Of a stretch of 64,000 bases of DNA, positions 25,911 through 37,734 are shown one piece after another. The stretch is from assembly GCA_000697355.1 (NCBI GenBank), contig JNEN01001205.1, positions 98,997 through 162,996 on the forward strand. Direction: 5' to 3'. This DNA comes from Syncephalastrum monosporum B8922. Its lineage: Eukaryota; Mucoromycota; Mucoromycetes; Mucorales; Syncephalastraceae. The notes below the pieces were generated by a model that saw only the letters and a program-made list of their open reading frames with translations, had not been told where the DNA came from and ran no database searches. Position 1 is the stretch's first letter. The number at the start of each line of letters is the position of its first letter. Both the position numbers and the translations under genes were made by a program.

Positions 25911-25933
25911 TCAACACAGCTGTTTTTCTTTAT

Positions 25934-26233
25934 CTACTTTTTTTGCTTCTGATCATGTTCGGCTGTCCGCTTCTCCATCTCGCTAAACTTTTCGCGTGCA
26001 GAGGGTGATACAGGCGAAGGGTGCTTCTCCTTGCTGGCTTCTTCTTTGCGGATCTTGTCCACATGCTTCTTGGCTGTTTCAGCTGCCTTCTTGTCTGTAA
26101 CACTTCTTAAGTCATCTCTTCTTGATACATTCAATGAAAGATTACCTTCACTGGAAGTACGAACAACGGTGGATGAGGCAAAGCTACGGCGACCGTAAGC
26201 GAGTGGTAGTCGTCGAAGAGCAGTGATAGGCAT
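25934..26233 (-). CDS. Small protein with mitochondrial-type presequence
   Basis: 99 aa as read, or 82 aa if the 51-nt stopless segment at 26095-26145 (GTAATC...TTACAG) is spliced out, which I favour. The N-terminus MPITALRRLPLAYGRRSFAS is an Arg/Ser/Ala-rich, acid-free presequence. The rest is a highly charged Lys/Glu helix ending in a basic tail. I do not recognise the family; ATPase-inhibitor-like proteins have a similar layout, but no diagnostic motif is present. Its 3' end is only 23 bp from the stop codon of the convergent transporter. Confidence 0.6.
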   Translation of the reverse strand: MPITALRRLPLAYGRRSFASSTVVRTSSEGNLSLNVSRRDDLRSVTDKKAAETAKKHVDKIRKEEASKEKHPSPVSPSAREKFSEMEKRTAEHDQKQKK

Positions 26234-27050
26234 TATGGAAAAACTCGGGAATAAATTGATTCGAAATGCAGGCGCGCGCGGCAATTTTATATACTCGTCA
26301 TCGTCCGCGTGACATCAGCTTGACATCATCAGTCGTCGCTGTTGTTTGTCCCTGAAATACCCAACGAAAAAAAGATATACTTCCATCCACCACGAAAAAG
26401 TTAGACTTTCCAGTATCTTGATCAATCTGGACTTGCACGTTCAGATGAAGCACTCGCATTGCGGGTATATTAGTATAGGAAAAAATCCATTATACCGCTC
26501 CACTACCTTTTAAGTGTCCAGGCAAGCCATTGACGGACGCCTCGTCAGCAATATGAACTTTACCTACAGATGCACAGATACAAGATTGTACACAATACCG
26601 TATTGGCTTAAGATACGCGTGGTTTTCTTGTCCGTAAGGAAAACGAGTCATTTTGTGATCCTGTGCCTCACGCCAAGACATTTATACATAAGAAAAAGTA
26701 GGGATATGGTGGATCAGCGAAGAACGTGCTCATATACCGCATATATTTATGATGTATAGTCTAAAGCGCTTTTGCATGAACATATACATGTACAGTGCCA
26801 ACATTGAAAAATTCGTTCCCCTGCTGAAAGAACGACAAAGTCGCAAAGGATCGCTTCTGATGCTGGTAGGATTTGTGCTACGGGAATGACCACGCGGTCA
26901 TGCGCCACAACGACAACTATCAGCTTCTCAAGCACACCGCACGATACGAGCTCCTTTCTTCTCTCTCGCTCTTTCCCTCTCACACGCATACACTTTCACT
27001 TGATACAAGAGCTTGTATCAAAGCCTTGGATCAGCTATATTGCTACTGTC
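26234..27050. other. Gene-free interval upstream of RING gene
   Basis: About 800 bases containing the divergent upstream regions of the small mitochondrial-type gene and the RING gene. AT-rich around 26700-26760. No supported gene. Confidence 0.4.
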
Positions 27051-28029
27051 ATGCCGTGGAGTTTCTGGTGTTCCCGGCCACCCTTCGAGTGCCTCCTACT
27101 GCTCTTGATGGTACCACAAGTCACTGCTGCAGCTGAGGTGAATCCATCTGCTAGTGCACAGGCAACCGATAGTAATGCGAGCAGCAAAGTCAGTTATGAA
27201 GACGCTGCAGTAATCGTCCATTGGCAGTATGTCTTGGTCGGTGTAGCAGGATGTTTCGTTCTTCTTTTAGGTACAAGTAAGGCAGCCATCTATATCAGTA
27301 TCTGAAGGCTGATCTCACTTTTGTTAAGTTATCATATGTCTCCAGCTCCGGCGCCTGCGTATCGAAATGGGGAGACAAGAGACCGACGCCGAGATGTTTG
27401 GCTATCGCCAATATCATGTACATCGGCCTCATTTGGCGACTGTCACAGCGTCCACACTCGACCTTGTATCGCCTGTATTCGTTTACAGACAGAATGAGAA
27501 GCCTTCGTCAATTACGCCTAGATCAACAGAGGATGGAACAAACAATCTCGCAACCTGGTTTGCTGACGCAAGCAAGCAGACTTGTACAATATGTCTCGAA
27601 GATTTTGTGGACCAGACCTCTAGTGTTAGACGCTTGAGATGCGGCCATCTCTATCATGTTCCCTGTATAGGTATGAGCCAGCTGAAAAGTCCTATATATA
27701 ACAGGATTCACTGATACGAGCCGTCCTTAGATCAGTGGCTTACTGCTCGCTCTTACCTATGCCCAATGTGCAAGGCTCCCTGCTTCCAGAATACCCAAGG
27801 AAAATCGAATCAAGACGAGCTTGGTGGTTCTGATCAGGAAACTACGGCAACAGCCGATTTTGAGTCTCAGTCACCTATGCTGTCGTCTAGTAATCCTGTT
27901 ACGCAGGAGATGGGAACCTTATTATTTTCTACTGACCCTACTTCCTCTACAGAGCATTACCCAAGAACAGATCCTGGGCCGTCCACTTCCGCATCACATT
28001 CTACTCCTACTGATACTAATAATAGTTAA
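27051..28029 (+). CDS. Membrane-anchored RING-H2 E3 ubiquitin ligase
   Basis: 286 aa from exons 27051-27270, 27329-27670, 27731-28029. A signal peptide (hydrophobic LLLLLMV core, residues ~13-20) is followed by a short lumenal Ser/Ala segment. One transmembrane helix follows (VLVGVAGCFVLLLVIICLQL) and then a cytosolic part. The RING-H2 finger is complete: CTICLEDF, CGHLYHVPCI, then CPMCK, with the intron splitting it before DQW. The tail is Ser/Thr/Pro-rich. The layout is that of PA-TM-RING/ATL-type ligases without a PA domain. The ATG at 27051 is chosen because it opens the signal peptide; an upstream in-frame ATG exists only in unlikely sequence. Confidence 0.87.
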
Positions 28030-28424
28030 CATGCTGCTATTTGTATACAGCTATACTACTGTTCTCACTAACAGTGTTCTCTGTTCGTATTGGCATTACT
28101 ATGATGATGTCCACATTAATTTCGTCTGTTCATGCACTGTTATAATATGAGGCATAATCCATAATACGTGTGTACTTATGCGCTATGCACTATGCACTAT
28201 GTGAGGTATTTTTACAAGCCCGCATTAATCAGCGGCATAAATACGACCGCTTATAAAAGACACTTTCTTAATCGATGGTTACAAGTTTGGAAACAGCTAG
28301 CATGGCAGCCATTGTATACGTTATCTGGTTCATTTAGCTAAGATCTACTATTGCTAACAAGTGACAGGGCTTGGCACTCGCTGTGAGAATTGCGCAATGA
28401 CAGGGTCCAAGGAGCAAGACGAAC
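28030..28424. other. Spacer with short tandem repeat
   Basis: RING gene 3' region. Contains about three tandem copies of a GCACTAT-type 7-8-mer at 28180-28202. No gene seen. Confidence 0.4.
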
Positions 28425-28720
28425 TCAGTGGAAGTTTCCAAAACTTTGTCTCGCACCTTCGCTATTTCCGTGGTGTACGTTACTGTACCTTTGGTCTTTG
28501 CTTTGCTCCTCATATGGAGGAACAAATGTTGGTTGCGGCTGTTGGAATATCACGTCGTCAACATAATAAGACTTGAATACATATTCCAGTAGGCGGATAC
28601 GCTTTTCCATTTGTCTAATGGGAGCGTGGTCTTTCGGTTCTGTGTCCGGTAGCATTATAGTCTGGTTCTCTGCAGTATCAGAGTCGTCGCCTAGCGTCTT
28701 TGATGCTGAACGCCGCTATC
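28425..28720 (-). pseudogene. Decayed paralogous fragment of the downstream membrane-protein gene
   Basis: Minus-strand frame whose segment RIRLLEYVFKSYYVDD is clearly related to RMQLLELIFKSYYVDDEV encoded near 30035-30100. The resemblance continues upstream: an acidic linker (LGDDSDTAENQ against a YEDSDDDDLSD-type linker) and an RR-S motif, until an in-frame stop near 28720. Nothing corresponding to the transmembrane or Kelch parts remains, and the downstream ~30 residues are unrelated. It looks like the 3' remnant of a tandem duplicate. A short independently transcribed paralog is possible but less likely. Confidence 0.6.
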
Positions 28721-29660
28721 TGGCAGATCTGCAGCATGTACTTACATCAACGAAGCTCTGTAGCGCTGCACATGGTTACTGCATTCACGCCAAAATCTAT
28801 CTTCAAACACGAGGCGCTTAAAGTATCAGCAGAGGACGGCTATAGCGCTTGTGCCATAACAGTGACACAGACTATGGCAACGAGAGTGTTAATCCAGGGA
28901 GATATGAAATGAACAAAGGGAAACAAACGGTGTATGTGTTATTTTCTTTCAAACTTATGGACATCTCGAGCTGTGTATGAGTTCTGCCAGATGTGACAAA
29001 GCCATGGGTGTATTATACTATATGTATTGATTGAAGACAACATCGTCAATTTTTACGCCCCAGGTGCCGTCACGCGACTACCTTTAAAATTTCTCGTACA
29101 GATCGAAGCGCTGATTTGAGAAACATTATTGTAAGTATTGGCATGCAGAAGATACATCAAAAAATACGTTCAGTATGACTAGAGTTTAAGTCCCTTATGA
29201 ATTCATGTAGCGCACGTAAAGTCAAACGCCCACTTCGCCGTAATTTCATTTTTGTTCACCTAACGTTTACCTAAAAGGAAAACATGTTATAAATAGCAAT
29301 AGATGCCCACGTCAACGTCTGCTTTGATTGAGCTATATGCCATGTTCAATGCTGGTGTTTCTATGGGGGCAACTTATTCCCGAGAAGTTTGAAGATGGTA
29401 CGGTCAGGGAGAATGCAGAGCATGATGTACTCCGTTCTCTATAACATTACTTCTATAAGTTTATGTAGTGAGTGTCACGTGACAGCGAGCTATGAGCAAG
29501 TGTCTGCTCTAGCGATGTGTCCCTGCTTGTGACCTTGAAAACTAATCTTCCATATAGTATATACACATTTATTATGCGTTGAAGGATTTAAAGAGTAGTT
29601 CAGCTAGATTTCTTGGTTCGGAAAGAAAACTTCCAGCAGCATGGGTGATATCATAAAATA
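28721..29660. other. Gene-free interval downstream of membrane-protein gene
   Basis: About 900 bases of AT-rich spacer with no supported coding region or RNA gene. It should contain the 3' UTR of the minus-strand membrane protein at its right end. Confidence 0.4.
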
Positions 29661-31328
29661 TCAGAGTTGTCCTCCCGGATTATGTCTCTCTGAAAATGGT
29701 ATCGCTGGAGGGAGTGACGTGGTCGGCGAGCGCGGTATCACTTCCTCCATATCGCGGTCACTTGAGCTATTGTCGCCGTGGGTCTTTGGCAAGATGCCCC
29801 CATTTTTCTGGTTTGAGGCTGACTGCGATCGACTGCCGAGGAAGGGTAGAATGGACCAGTTTTTGCGACTTCCAACAGAATCTGTATTACTTGCATTATC
29901 ACAGTCGTCGATTGAATCTGGCTGACGACGCCAGGAACCATTACCCATTTCACGTTTAGCGCGGCGACCGCCACGTGGACCTTTTAGGTCGGTGTCTGAT
30001 TTCTTGAGCGCTCGGTCCAGGTGCCGGAAGACTTCATCATCCACGTAATAAGACTTGAATATTAGCTCCAGAAGCTGCATACGTTCTTCTACATGCGATA
30101 GTCGAGAGCGATCATCTTCTGTGGGTGATACAATACCCCGACCTTCCACGTCTGATAGATCATCGTCGTCAGAGTCTTCGTAATCGGGTCCATAACTCTT
30201 CACGTTCAAAACGGAGAAGCGGCGATGTACAGGGTTCACGAGAGGTACGGGAGTATGCAGTCGATTGAACCGCGAACGAAGACCATAGGCAATGGAGCGT
30301 TTCATATCACCGACGGACCATCGATGTACGATACCCCACGGTGAGCGTGGACGGAAGCCAAACATGAGAGCTTGGAATGCGACAAAGAGTCCAAAGAGAC
30401 CACCGACGAAGCCAATCCCATTGATCAGTGAGTAGATCTTTTGCTCACGCTGCTGTATGACATTATAGCTTGTTGGGTTCATATATATGGCGTTGACGAG
30501 TCCCAGAGAAGACGCCGTCGACGTATCCAGGGAGGGTTTCTCTTGGCGGAAAGTCGTCACTACTTCGGCAGTAGAGTTGTACGATGGCGAAAAGCCGACA
30601 TAGTTCCAACCCACGTCCTTCAAATAGAGGTTCTCCTGCATCTGATACATCATGGTTGAGTAGGTTCCTGGGTTTATATCGAGGATATTGGTTGTCGTAA
30701 AGTCATTGCCGTCATTGTTCAGCCAGTCTGCCATGTCTGCGTCATTAAGGTCTTGCGAGGTGTCATTGAAAAAATAACGCATGTTCGGGTCGCGTGTGGG
30801 AGGATAAAGCTGCACATGAACGTTGGCCTCTGAGTTCGCTTGCGAGCCAAACAGGTTGAACAAAATCTTGCTACCATTATTTACTTGAGGATTTACGTTA
30901 GATGCGAGTTGAAAGGTGGTGGGCGCATGGAATAGGTAGCATGTCAGCCCACCAAAATCAGTAATAAAAAATGGCGTATGCCGCGATAAGTCGAGGGGAT
31001 CAAAGTACTGTGAGCAAGTGAGGCCTGAGTCTGTTATGCACGATATGCCTGTATTGGTATATCCCGTAAAGCAGAAGCGCACATTGGGCACGCTGACGGT
31101 GTTGGACGGTAAATTGACGGTGAAAGTGGCCTTGGGACTGTTGAGGACTTGTATCAAAACAAACGCAAAGAAGGCGGCGAACAGGAAGATCAGGATGATT
31201 TTGGAGACAAGGCGTAGTGTCTCAGCCCATAACGGCTCACCCGTCCTAAAGTTGTATCGAAGACGAACGCGTGGGTACAGGCATGTATCTAAAATTGCCA
31301 GTTCCTTACCGAGGTTTCCAGAAATCAT
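29661..31328 (-). CDS. Two-TM membrane protein, possibly the C-terminal half of the Kelch protein
   Basis: Open frame of 555 aa, uninterrupted. Near its N-terminus is one hydrophobic helix (LVSKIILIFLFAAFFAFVLI). An ectodomain of about 230 residues follows with several N-x-S/T sites and four or more Cys. A second helix (GIGFVGGLFGLFVAFQALMF) leads into a long cytosolic tail with acidic and basic patches and the LLELIFKSYYVDDEVF segment. The first ATG (31328) overlaps the upstream Kelch frame by 23 bp. If an intron at 31289-31349 (GTATTG...TTTTAG, 61 nt) is used, exon 29661-31288 joins the Kelch exons in frame as one protein of about 963 aa. I recognise no family for this part. Confidence 0.7.
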   Translation of the reverse strand: MISGNLGKELAILDTCLYPRVRLRYNFRTGEPLWAETLRLVSKIILIFLFAAFFAFVLIQVLNSPKATFTVNLPSNTVSVPNVRFCFTGYTNTGISCITDSGLTCSQYFDPLDLSRHTPFFITDFGGLTCYLFHAPTTFQLASNVNPQVNNGSKILFNLFGSQANSEANVHVQLYPPTRDPNMRYFFNDTSQDLNDADMADWLNNDGNDFTTTNILDINPGTYSTMMYQMQENLYLKDVGWNYVGFSPSYNSTAEVVTTFRQEKPSLDTSTASSLGLVNAIYMNPTSYNVIQQREQKIYSLINGIGFVGGLFGLFVAFQALMFGFRPRSPWGIVHRWSVGDMKRSIAYGLRSRFNRLHTPVPLVNPVHRRFSVLNVKSYGPDYEDSDDDDLSDVEGRGIVSPTEDDRSRLSHVEERMQLLELIFKSYYVDDEVFRHLDRALKKSDTDLKGPRGGRRAKREMGNGSWRRQPDSIDDCDNASNTDSVGSRKNWSILPFLGSRSQSASNQKNGGILPKTHGDNSSSDRDMEEVIPRSPTTSLPPAIPFSERHNPGGQL

Positions 31329-32785
31329 GGTGGACGCGTATTACAATACGCCGCACGCGGTGTCGGAATCGCCAGATAAGGAAGAGCGCCATGGCAACAG
31401 CAAAGACACAGACAATCACAATGGCGGCAATGACTCCTTTGGCAATACTGTTACTGGTTTCTTGGTCTTCACTGATTTGCCCGGTAGTGGTATTCTGCAC
31501 CCAACGGAGCTGTGACAGATCATAATTGCCACTGGAGTCCGCGCTGGGCAGATGAAGCAGGTTCACGTCGTTCCAGTACATGCTTGTTGCCGTGCCTGTC
31601 AATTTTTTTTTTTTTTGGCTTGAGTTTATGGAGGGAGCGATGAGGAAGGCAAGCTTACCGAATCCAACAATGAGATAATCATTAGTTATAATACCTGCCA
31701 CGGCTGTGGAGCGTCTTCGAGGCAGCTGGCCTGCGATAGTCGTTGGTGGTGCAAATACCCAATCTTTCGTATCAAGCACAGCAATATCATTAAGGTACTG
31801 ACGATTCTGGAGATTTTGTGCACTGTCACCACCGAAGAAATAAACATATCGGCCGTCTGGTCCTATACGGAAAGGTAAGACTGTGTCATGACTTACACTG
31901 CTGAACATCATACATACCCAGCACTGCGTTTGCGCTTGAGCGCGTGGATATAGCCTTATTCGTAAATTTGATGGTTTGTGTGCGCCACGTGTTGTCTGAA
32001 GTGTTATAAATGTAGGATGTGTTGGCAGGAAGGAGATCTGACCCTTTCATGCCAGTTTGATAGGTGACACCGAACGAGTAGAGAATAGTGCTATCTCTAG
32101 AAATGAAATCATCGTCAGAGGACGCGCGATCACAGAAGTACGCTACTCACGGTAATGCAACAGCTGTATGACCGTATAGATAAGGCTGTGTCGCTTGTGT
32201 CAGGTTGACATAGACACCCGTAGAAGGATCATAAGACCAAAAATCGTTAAGCATAGTTCCATTGAACGACTCGACGGCACCACCATAGATGTACACTTTT
32301 CCATTGGCGAGCGTAGCGCTATGCATGACACGGTTCGGTGGTACAGCGGTGACGGTGGGGCGTGGTGCAGCCGACCAAGTCCGGGTGTCAAATTTGTATT
32401 GATATGCAACGAGCGAGGCTGTGGAGTTGCTGATCTGTTGCGCATTGGTGTCGTTGGCAGGGAGATTACCGCCGAGAAGGATGACGGTATTCTCGTCAGA
32501 TAGTAAGGCAGCACGGCTATAGGATATTGCGGGTGGCCCAGTGCTGTCTAGATTCTGATAGACGACGTTTCCACTTGTGTCGAGATTTATGGCGGTGAAA
32601 TAAGCATTCGTTTTTGCGCTACGGGTTTCGCCGCCAATGCTGTAGAGCGTATTACCGCGTATAAAGAAGGCGGCCGCGCCCACAAAGGGGATTAATTGCT
32701 CAGTGTTGACGCTGACAGGATACGAGGCATGGACCACGCTAAGCAGCCACGACGCCAGTATAAGAAAGCCAGCAAGCGGCCACAT
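31306..32785 (-). CDS. Kelch-repeat type I membrane protein
   Basis: Exons 32151-32785, 31918-32096, 31659-31862 and 31306-31595 give 435 aa if the gene ends at its own stop. A signal peptide (FLILASWLLSVVHA, cleavage near residue 21) precedes a beta-propeller ectodomain. Kelch signatures are visible: LYSIGGE, VILLGGN, VYIYGGAVES, ILYSFGVTY, VYFFGGD and YLIVGFG, spaced by about 50-60 residues. Many N-x-S/T sites are present. A TM helix (AAIVIVCVFAVAMALFLIW) and an Arg-rich cytosolic stub (RFRHRVRR) follow. The ATG at 32785 opens the signal peptide. It may be only the 5' half of a larger gene continuing to 29661 (see findings). A poly-T run of about 13 lies in the third intron. Confidence 0.82.
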
Positions 32786-33986
32786 ACCAATCAAAATTTA
32801 ACAAGGAGATAGAAGTGAAAAAGTGGAAAAAGAAGACAAGCACTGAAAAGCATCAGATGGTGGGTATGGGTTGGTGCTTTTTTGGACTCGTAATACTTTG
32901 TGGCAAAGTTCTGTTTTGGCAAAGCAGTATTGCTGAACACATACACATAGCACATACAATGCCCTTTTGTTCCCTGCCGTATTCCGAAAATAGATTAGAG
33001 CTACCGGAGCACCTACTTGGTAGATCCGGAAATTCAATCCATTACTATGCATACAAAGGAAAGGCGCGTTGTTGTCAGATGAGTGCGCTTCTTTCCACGT
33101 CATGTGCTTTAGTCCTGGCGTTCTTTTTTCAGATACTCGCTATTTTAAGATAAACAGAAAGCTGAAAGTGCTGAACAAACAAAGGCATACATTCGCAGCT
33201 GAGTATCGTAATCGGGTCGTACAGAAGGTAGCAGCTGGCTGAGCATAAGGTACTTTTGACTATGGCGCAAAATCCCAAACGACACTTGTTTGTGTCATAT
33301 CTATGGTACGAGCCCTCACTCTGAGTTGCGTGGATTCTCTTTTGTCCCTTACATGCGTACTATAAAAGAGATAGCGGTACAGTACGTATGCGGTATTACA
33401 AAAAAAATGGCCGCTTCCAAGTTCCACAGCGAGTTTACGTCAGTTGTCAGTTGACCTGATCGACGTGTTTTCTCTTACGTTTCAGAAACTTGCGCAGTGC
33501 CCTCAGTACGTGCTGCTATTTACTGCTATAGCTATCGGTGATGACTATTTATATCCTGAAGTTGATAGAGGCGGCATGATATAAGAAATGGAAATAAAAC
33601 TGTAGCCCTCGGATAAAGAACTTCCAAGAGCAAAGATCCAGGCACCTGGGACGGGGCCACAAGCTGAGGGACGGGTAATGCTACATGACGCCGTACAGCA
33701 ACTGAGTTTACAGCTGAGCACGCGTGTCTATAAGCAGGATACTGTTTTACAGCAGACGTGCAGGTACATATAAACAATAAGATAGTCCATCGTACTGTAT
33801 TTGGGCCAGAAGAGCGGCAGACAAGCGACAGTGCCGCTTCTTTTAGCCAATGACAATTCAGAATTCGAGTACTGAATCAAAGTCAGATGAAGAGTAACAA
33901 CCACAAAAAAAGACAGCTTGAAAAGTTACAGGTTGTAGAAAAGCTTCTTTTATTTTTCTCTTTTTGTTTTGAGAGTCAATCTCAAT
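32786..33986. other. Divergent intergenic region, Kelch gene / UPF1
   Basis: 1.2 kb between divergently transcribed genes. Nothing coding is supported. A pyrimidine-rich stretch immediately precedes the UPF1 ATG, and A-runs are present near 33400. Confidence 0.45.
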
Positions 33987-36900
33987 ATGGACCAATTTGA
34001 GATCAACTCTCAAGATGATTTCACCTATCTCGAATACTCGGCCGACACGCAGTCGTCTCAATACGACTTCAATGACCTCACTCAGACGAAAGCAGACCGC
34101 GATCCGGATCTGTCCCTAGCTTCACTCAGTCTGACGCAGCAGACGACAGACGAAGGGGCGAATGCCAAAGCAAATGGCACGACGTCGTTTGTTGAAGAGT
34201 TCAAGTTCGAAGAGACGGACGACTTTGATACGTTCGGAGACCCCGTTGGACAGGAGGAGCGCAACCTACCGGACCATGCCTGCCAGTACTGCGGCATCCA
34301 TTCTCCAGCGTCTGTCGTCAAGTGCGTTGCTTGCAGCCGCTGGTTCTGCAATTCCCGTGGCAACACCTCTGGCTCGCACATTATCAACCACTTGGTGCGT
34401 GCCAAGCACAAGGAAGTCATGCTCCATCCCGAATCCCCTCTCGGCGAGACCGTCTTGGAGTGCTACAACTGCGGCTGTCGCAATGTCTTTCTGCTTGGCT
34501 TCATTCCTGCCAAGAGCGACACTGTCGTTGTTCTTCTCTGCAGGTAACTTTCTAGCGGGCTAACAGGTGTGATGTATTGATCCCGAGTCCTCGATAGACA
34601 ACCGTGTGCTGCTGTGCCTTCGTCGAAAGACATGAACTGGGACACGTCGCAGTGGATGCCCTTGATTGACGATCGCTGCTTCCTCACTTGGCTTGTTAAG
34701 ATTCCACCGGAGCAGGAACAGTTGCGTGCGCGTCAAATCACCTCGCAACAGATCAACAAACTGGAAGAGCTCTGGAAAGAGAACGGAGAAGCTACTCTCG
34801 AGGATCTGGAGAAGCCTGGCGTCGATGATGAACCTCATCCCGTTCTCTTGCGGTAAGCGTATAAGGATACATGCGTCTCATCCATTCGGGCATTGACTTG
34901 GACGCGATGTGTTATTTCTCCTTCTGTCAGATATGAGGATGCGTATCAGTACCAAAACATTCTGGGTCCCCTCGTCAAGATGGAGGCTGATTACGATCGC
35001 AAGCTGAAGGAATCGCAGGTACGGACATGGGTGCGCTGAGAGCACATGAGTTGATACGTCATACATAGACTTGCGACGATATTGTCGTGCGCTGGGATGT
35101 TGGTCTCAACCAAAAGAACATTGCTTGGTTCTACTTTCCCAAGCTCGAGATGGGCGAAGTGAAGTTGGCTGTGGGCGATGAACTTCGACTGCGTTACCGT
35201 GGTGAACTCCACGAAGCCTGGGAAGCGGCTGGCCATGTCATCAAGATTCCGAACAGTAAGGTTCATGGAAGAGATATAACGTACCTAACCCTCTTTTCTA
35301 TTCCTAGATGTCAGCGACGAAGTTGCTTTGGAATTAACGCGTGCTGACAAAGTCCCTGTGGAGTGCACCCACAACTTCTCCGTGGACTTTGTGTGGAAGT
35401 CAACCAGCTTTGATCGTATGCAGTGGGCCATGAAGACATTTGCTGTTGATGAAAAGAGTGTCAGTGGCTACATCTATCACCGTCTCCTCGGTCACGAAGT
35501 GGAACCTCAAGTGTTGAAGACACAAATGCCAAAGAGGTAATCTCATTAGCGGTTTGAATATAACGTCGTAAAACTCACGTTTTTGCCAGATTCACTGCCC
35601 CCAATCTGCCCGAATTGAACCATTCGCAAGTGTACGCCGTCAAATCGGTTCTGCAGAAGCCTTTGAGTTTAATTCAAGGTCCCCCTGGCACGGGCAAAAC
35701 TGTGACATCGGCCTCGGTGGTCTATCACTTGGCCAAGATGAATCCCGGTCAAGTTCTGGTGTGCGCCCCGTCCAATGTCGCCGTTGATCAACTCTCTGAG
35801 AAGATTCACCAGACGGGTCTCAAGGTCGTTCGTCTCACGGCCAAGTCCCGTGAGGAGCTTGACTCGCCTGTCTCTTTCTTGACTCTCCATGAGCAAGTGC
35901 GCAACAATGACACCAACGTCGAGTTACAAAAGTTGATTCAGCTGAAGCGCGAACAAGGCGAGCTGAGTGCATTTGATGAAAAGAAGTATAAATCATTGAA
36001 GCGCGCCTGTGAAAAGGAAATTCTCTCGGTAAGTATCGCCCCTGCTCTGATAACCCGGCTGATGCGTCGATTAGAATGCAGATGTTATTTGCTGTACCTG
36101 TGTTGGTGCGGGTGATCCCCGGGTTTCCAAGTTGCGGTTCCGTACGGTTTTGATCGATGAGGCGACCCAGGCGTCGGAACCGGAGTGCATGATCCCACTG
36201 ATCCTCGGCTGCAAGCAAGCCGTTCTGGTTGGCGATCACCAGCAGCTGGGCCCAGTCATTATGAACAAGAAGGCGGCTCGTGCCGGTCTGTGTCAGTCTT
36301 TGTTTGAACGCCTTGTCATCCTTGGCATCCGTCCCATCCGTCTGCAAGTCCAGTACCGTATGCATCCCTGCCTTTCCGAATTCCCAAGCAACATGTTCTA
36401 CGAGGGAACGCTCCAGAACGGTATCACGACCAACGAGCGTCTGCGCAAAAACGTTGATTTCCCCTGGCCCGTTCCGGAGACACCAATGATGTTCTACGTC
36501 AACCTTGGTAATGAAGAAATCTCGACGTCCGGTACCTCGTACCTCAACCGCACCGAAGCGTCCAATTGTGAGAAGATCGTGACCCGTTTCATGAAAGCCG
36601 GCATCCTGCCTTCACAAATCGGCGTTGTCACACCCTATGAGGGTCAGCGTTCGTACATTGTCCAGTACATGCAGTTCAACGGCTCTCTGCGCAAGGATCT
36701 CTACAAGGATATCGAGGTCGCCAGTGTGGATGCCTTCCAGGGACGTGAGAAGGACTACATTATTCTCAGTTGCGTCCGTAGCAATGAGCACCAAGGTATC
36801 GGTTTCTTGAGTGACCCGCGCCGTCTGAACGTGGCCCTGACCCGTGCCAAATACGGTGTTGTGATTTTGGGTAACCCCAAGATTTTGAGCAAGGTAAGAT

Positions 36901-37734
36901 TCGGTGGGTTTAACAGTATTCCGCCTTACACCGTGATTCTACCTTTTGTAGCACCCATTGTGGCATTTCCTGCTGGTTCACTACAAGGAGAAAGCATGCC
37001 TTGTGGATGGCGCGCTGAACAACCTGCGCGTGTCCATGATTCAGTTCAGCCGACCCCGTAAAGCTTTCCGAAAGGATGATAAGTTTAGACAAGGTCTTGC
37101 TCACCAGGTGGACGCACGAGAGGCATTCGCCAAACCCCCCATGCCATCAGAAGGTAATTGATGATGATTTAGCGGCTGTCTGTGTCTGTTTGACTCACGC
37201 AGTTACCCAGGTCGCCGTGGCACCCGTGCATTCGGCCAAGAATTTATGCAGACACACGATCCTGTGGGCTATATTCCCTCTGAGATTGGGTCGCTGCCGT
37301 CCTCCCAATTCAGCATTCCCTTTATCCCGTCTGCCAGTGGCCCCTTTACGCAAGATCTTTCTCAGTCAAGCGTGTTCAACCGCAAGACCGGAAAGCAAAG
37401 CTTGGAAGCCAATGCCGGCAACAATAGTAATGGTAGCGCGCGCTATGTACCAGGCGCGTCGACATTTGCCAATCATGCATTTGCATGGAACGCGGGTGCG
37501 TCCCAGAACATGTATAGCAGCCAAACCTCGATCGGCCTCGCTCTTTCCCAGAGTGACCGCTTGCGAATGATGAACGAATTGGCCAGTCAAGGCGGTGCCA
37601 GTACAAACCCGTCAGCATTCAGTCAGGATACGGCGTATCCCTACGAAGACTACAAGTCGCAAGATGTCTCTTCCATGCTCAGCCAAGATTTCGATTTGCG
37701 CAGCCAAGCGAGCCAGGCCTACACACAATATTAA
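33987..37734 (+). CDS. UPF1: UPF1/NAM7 RNA helicase of nonsense-mediated decay
   Basis: ATP-dependent SF1B helicase that drives nonsense-mediated mRNA decay in the cytoplasm. Nine exons: 33987-34543, 34598-34852, 34931-35018, 35069-35255, 35308-35536, 35590-36028, 36075-36893, 36952-37153, 37211-37734; 1099 aa, close to the family length. The Cys/His-rich UPF2-binding domain starts near residue 98 ([28 protein letters not shown]). Helicase motifs: I GPPGTGKT near residue 470, [50 protein letters not shown]. The C-terminal tail is rich in SQ dipeptides (about ten, including [17 protein letters not shown]), the usual targets for SMG1-type phosphorylation. Every junction is in frame. Expression control is not evident. 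Confidence 0.97.
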
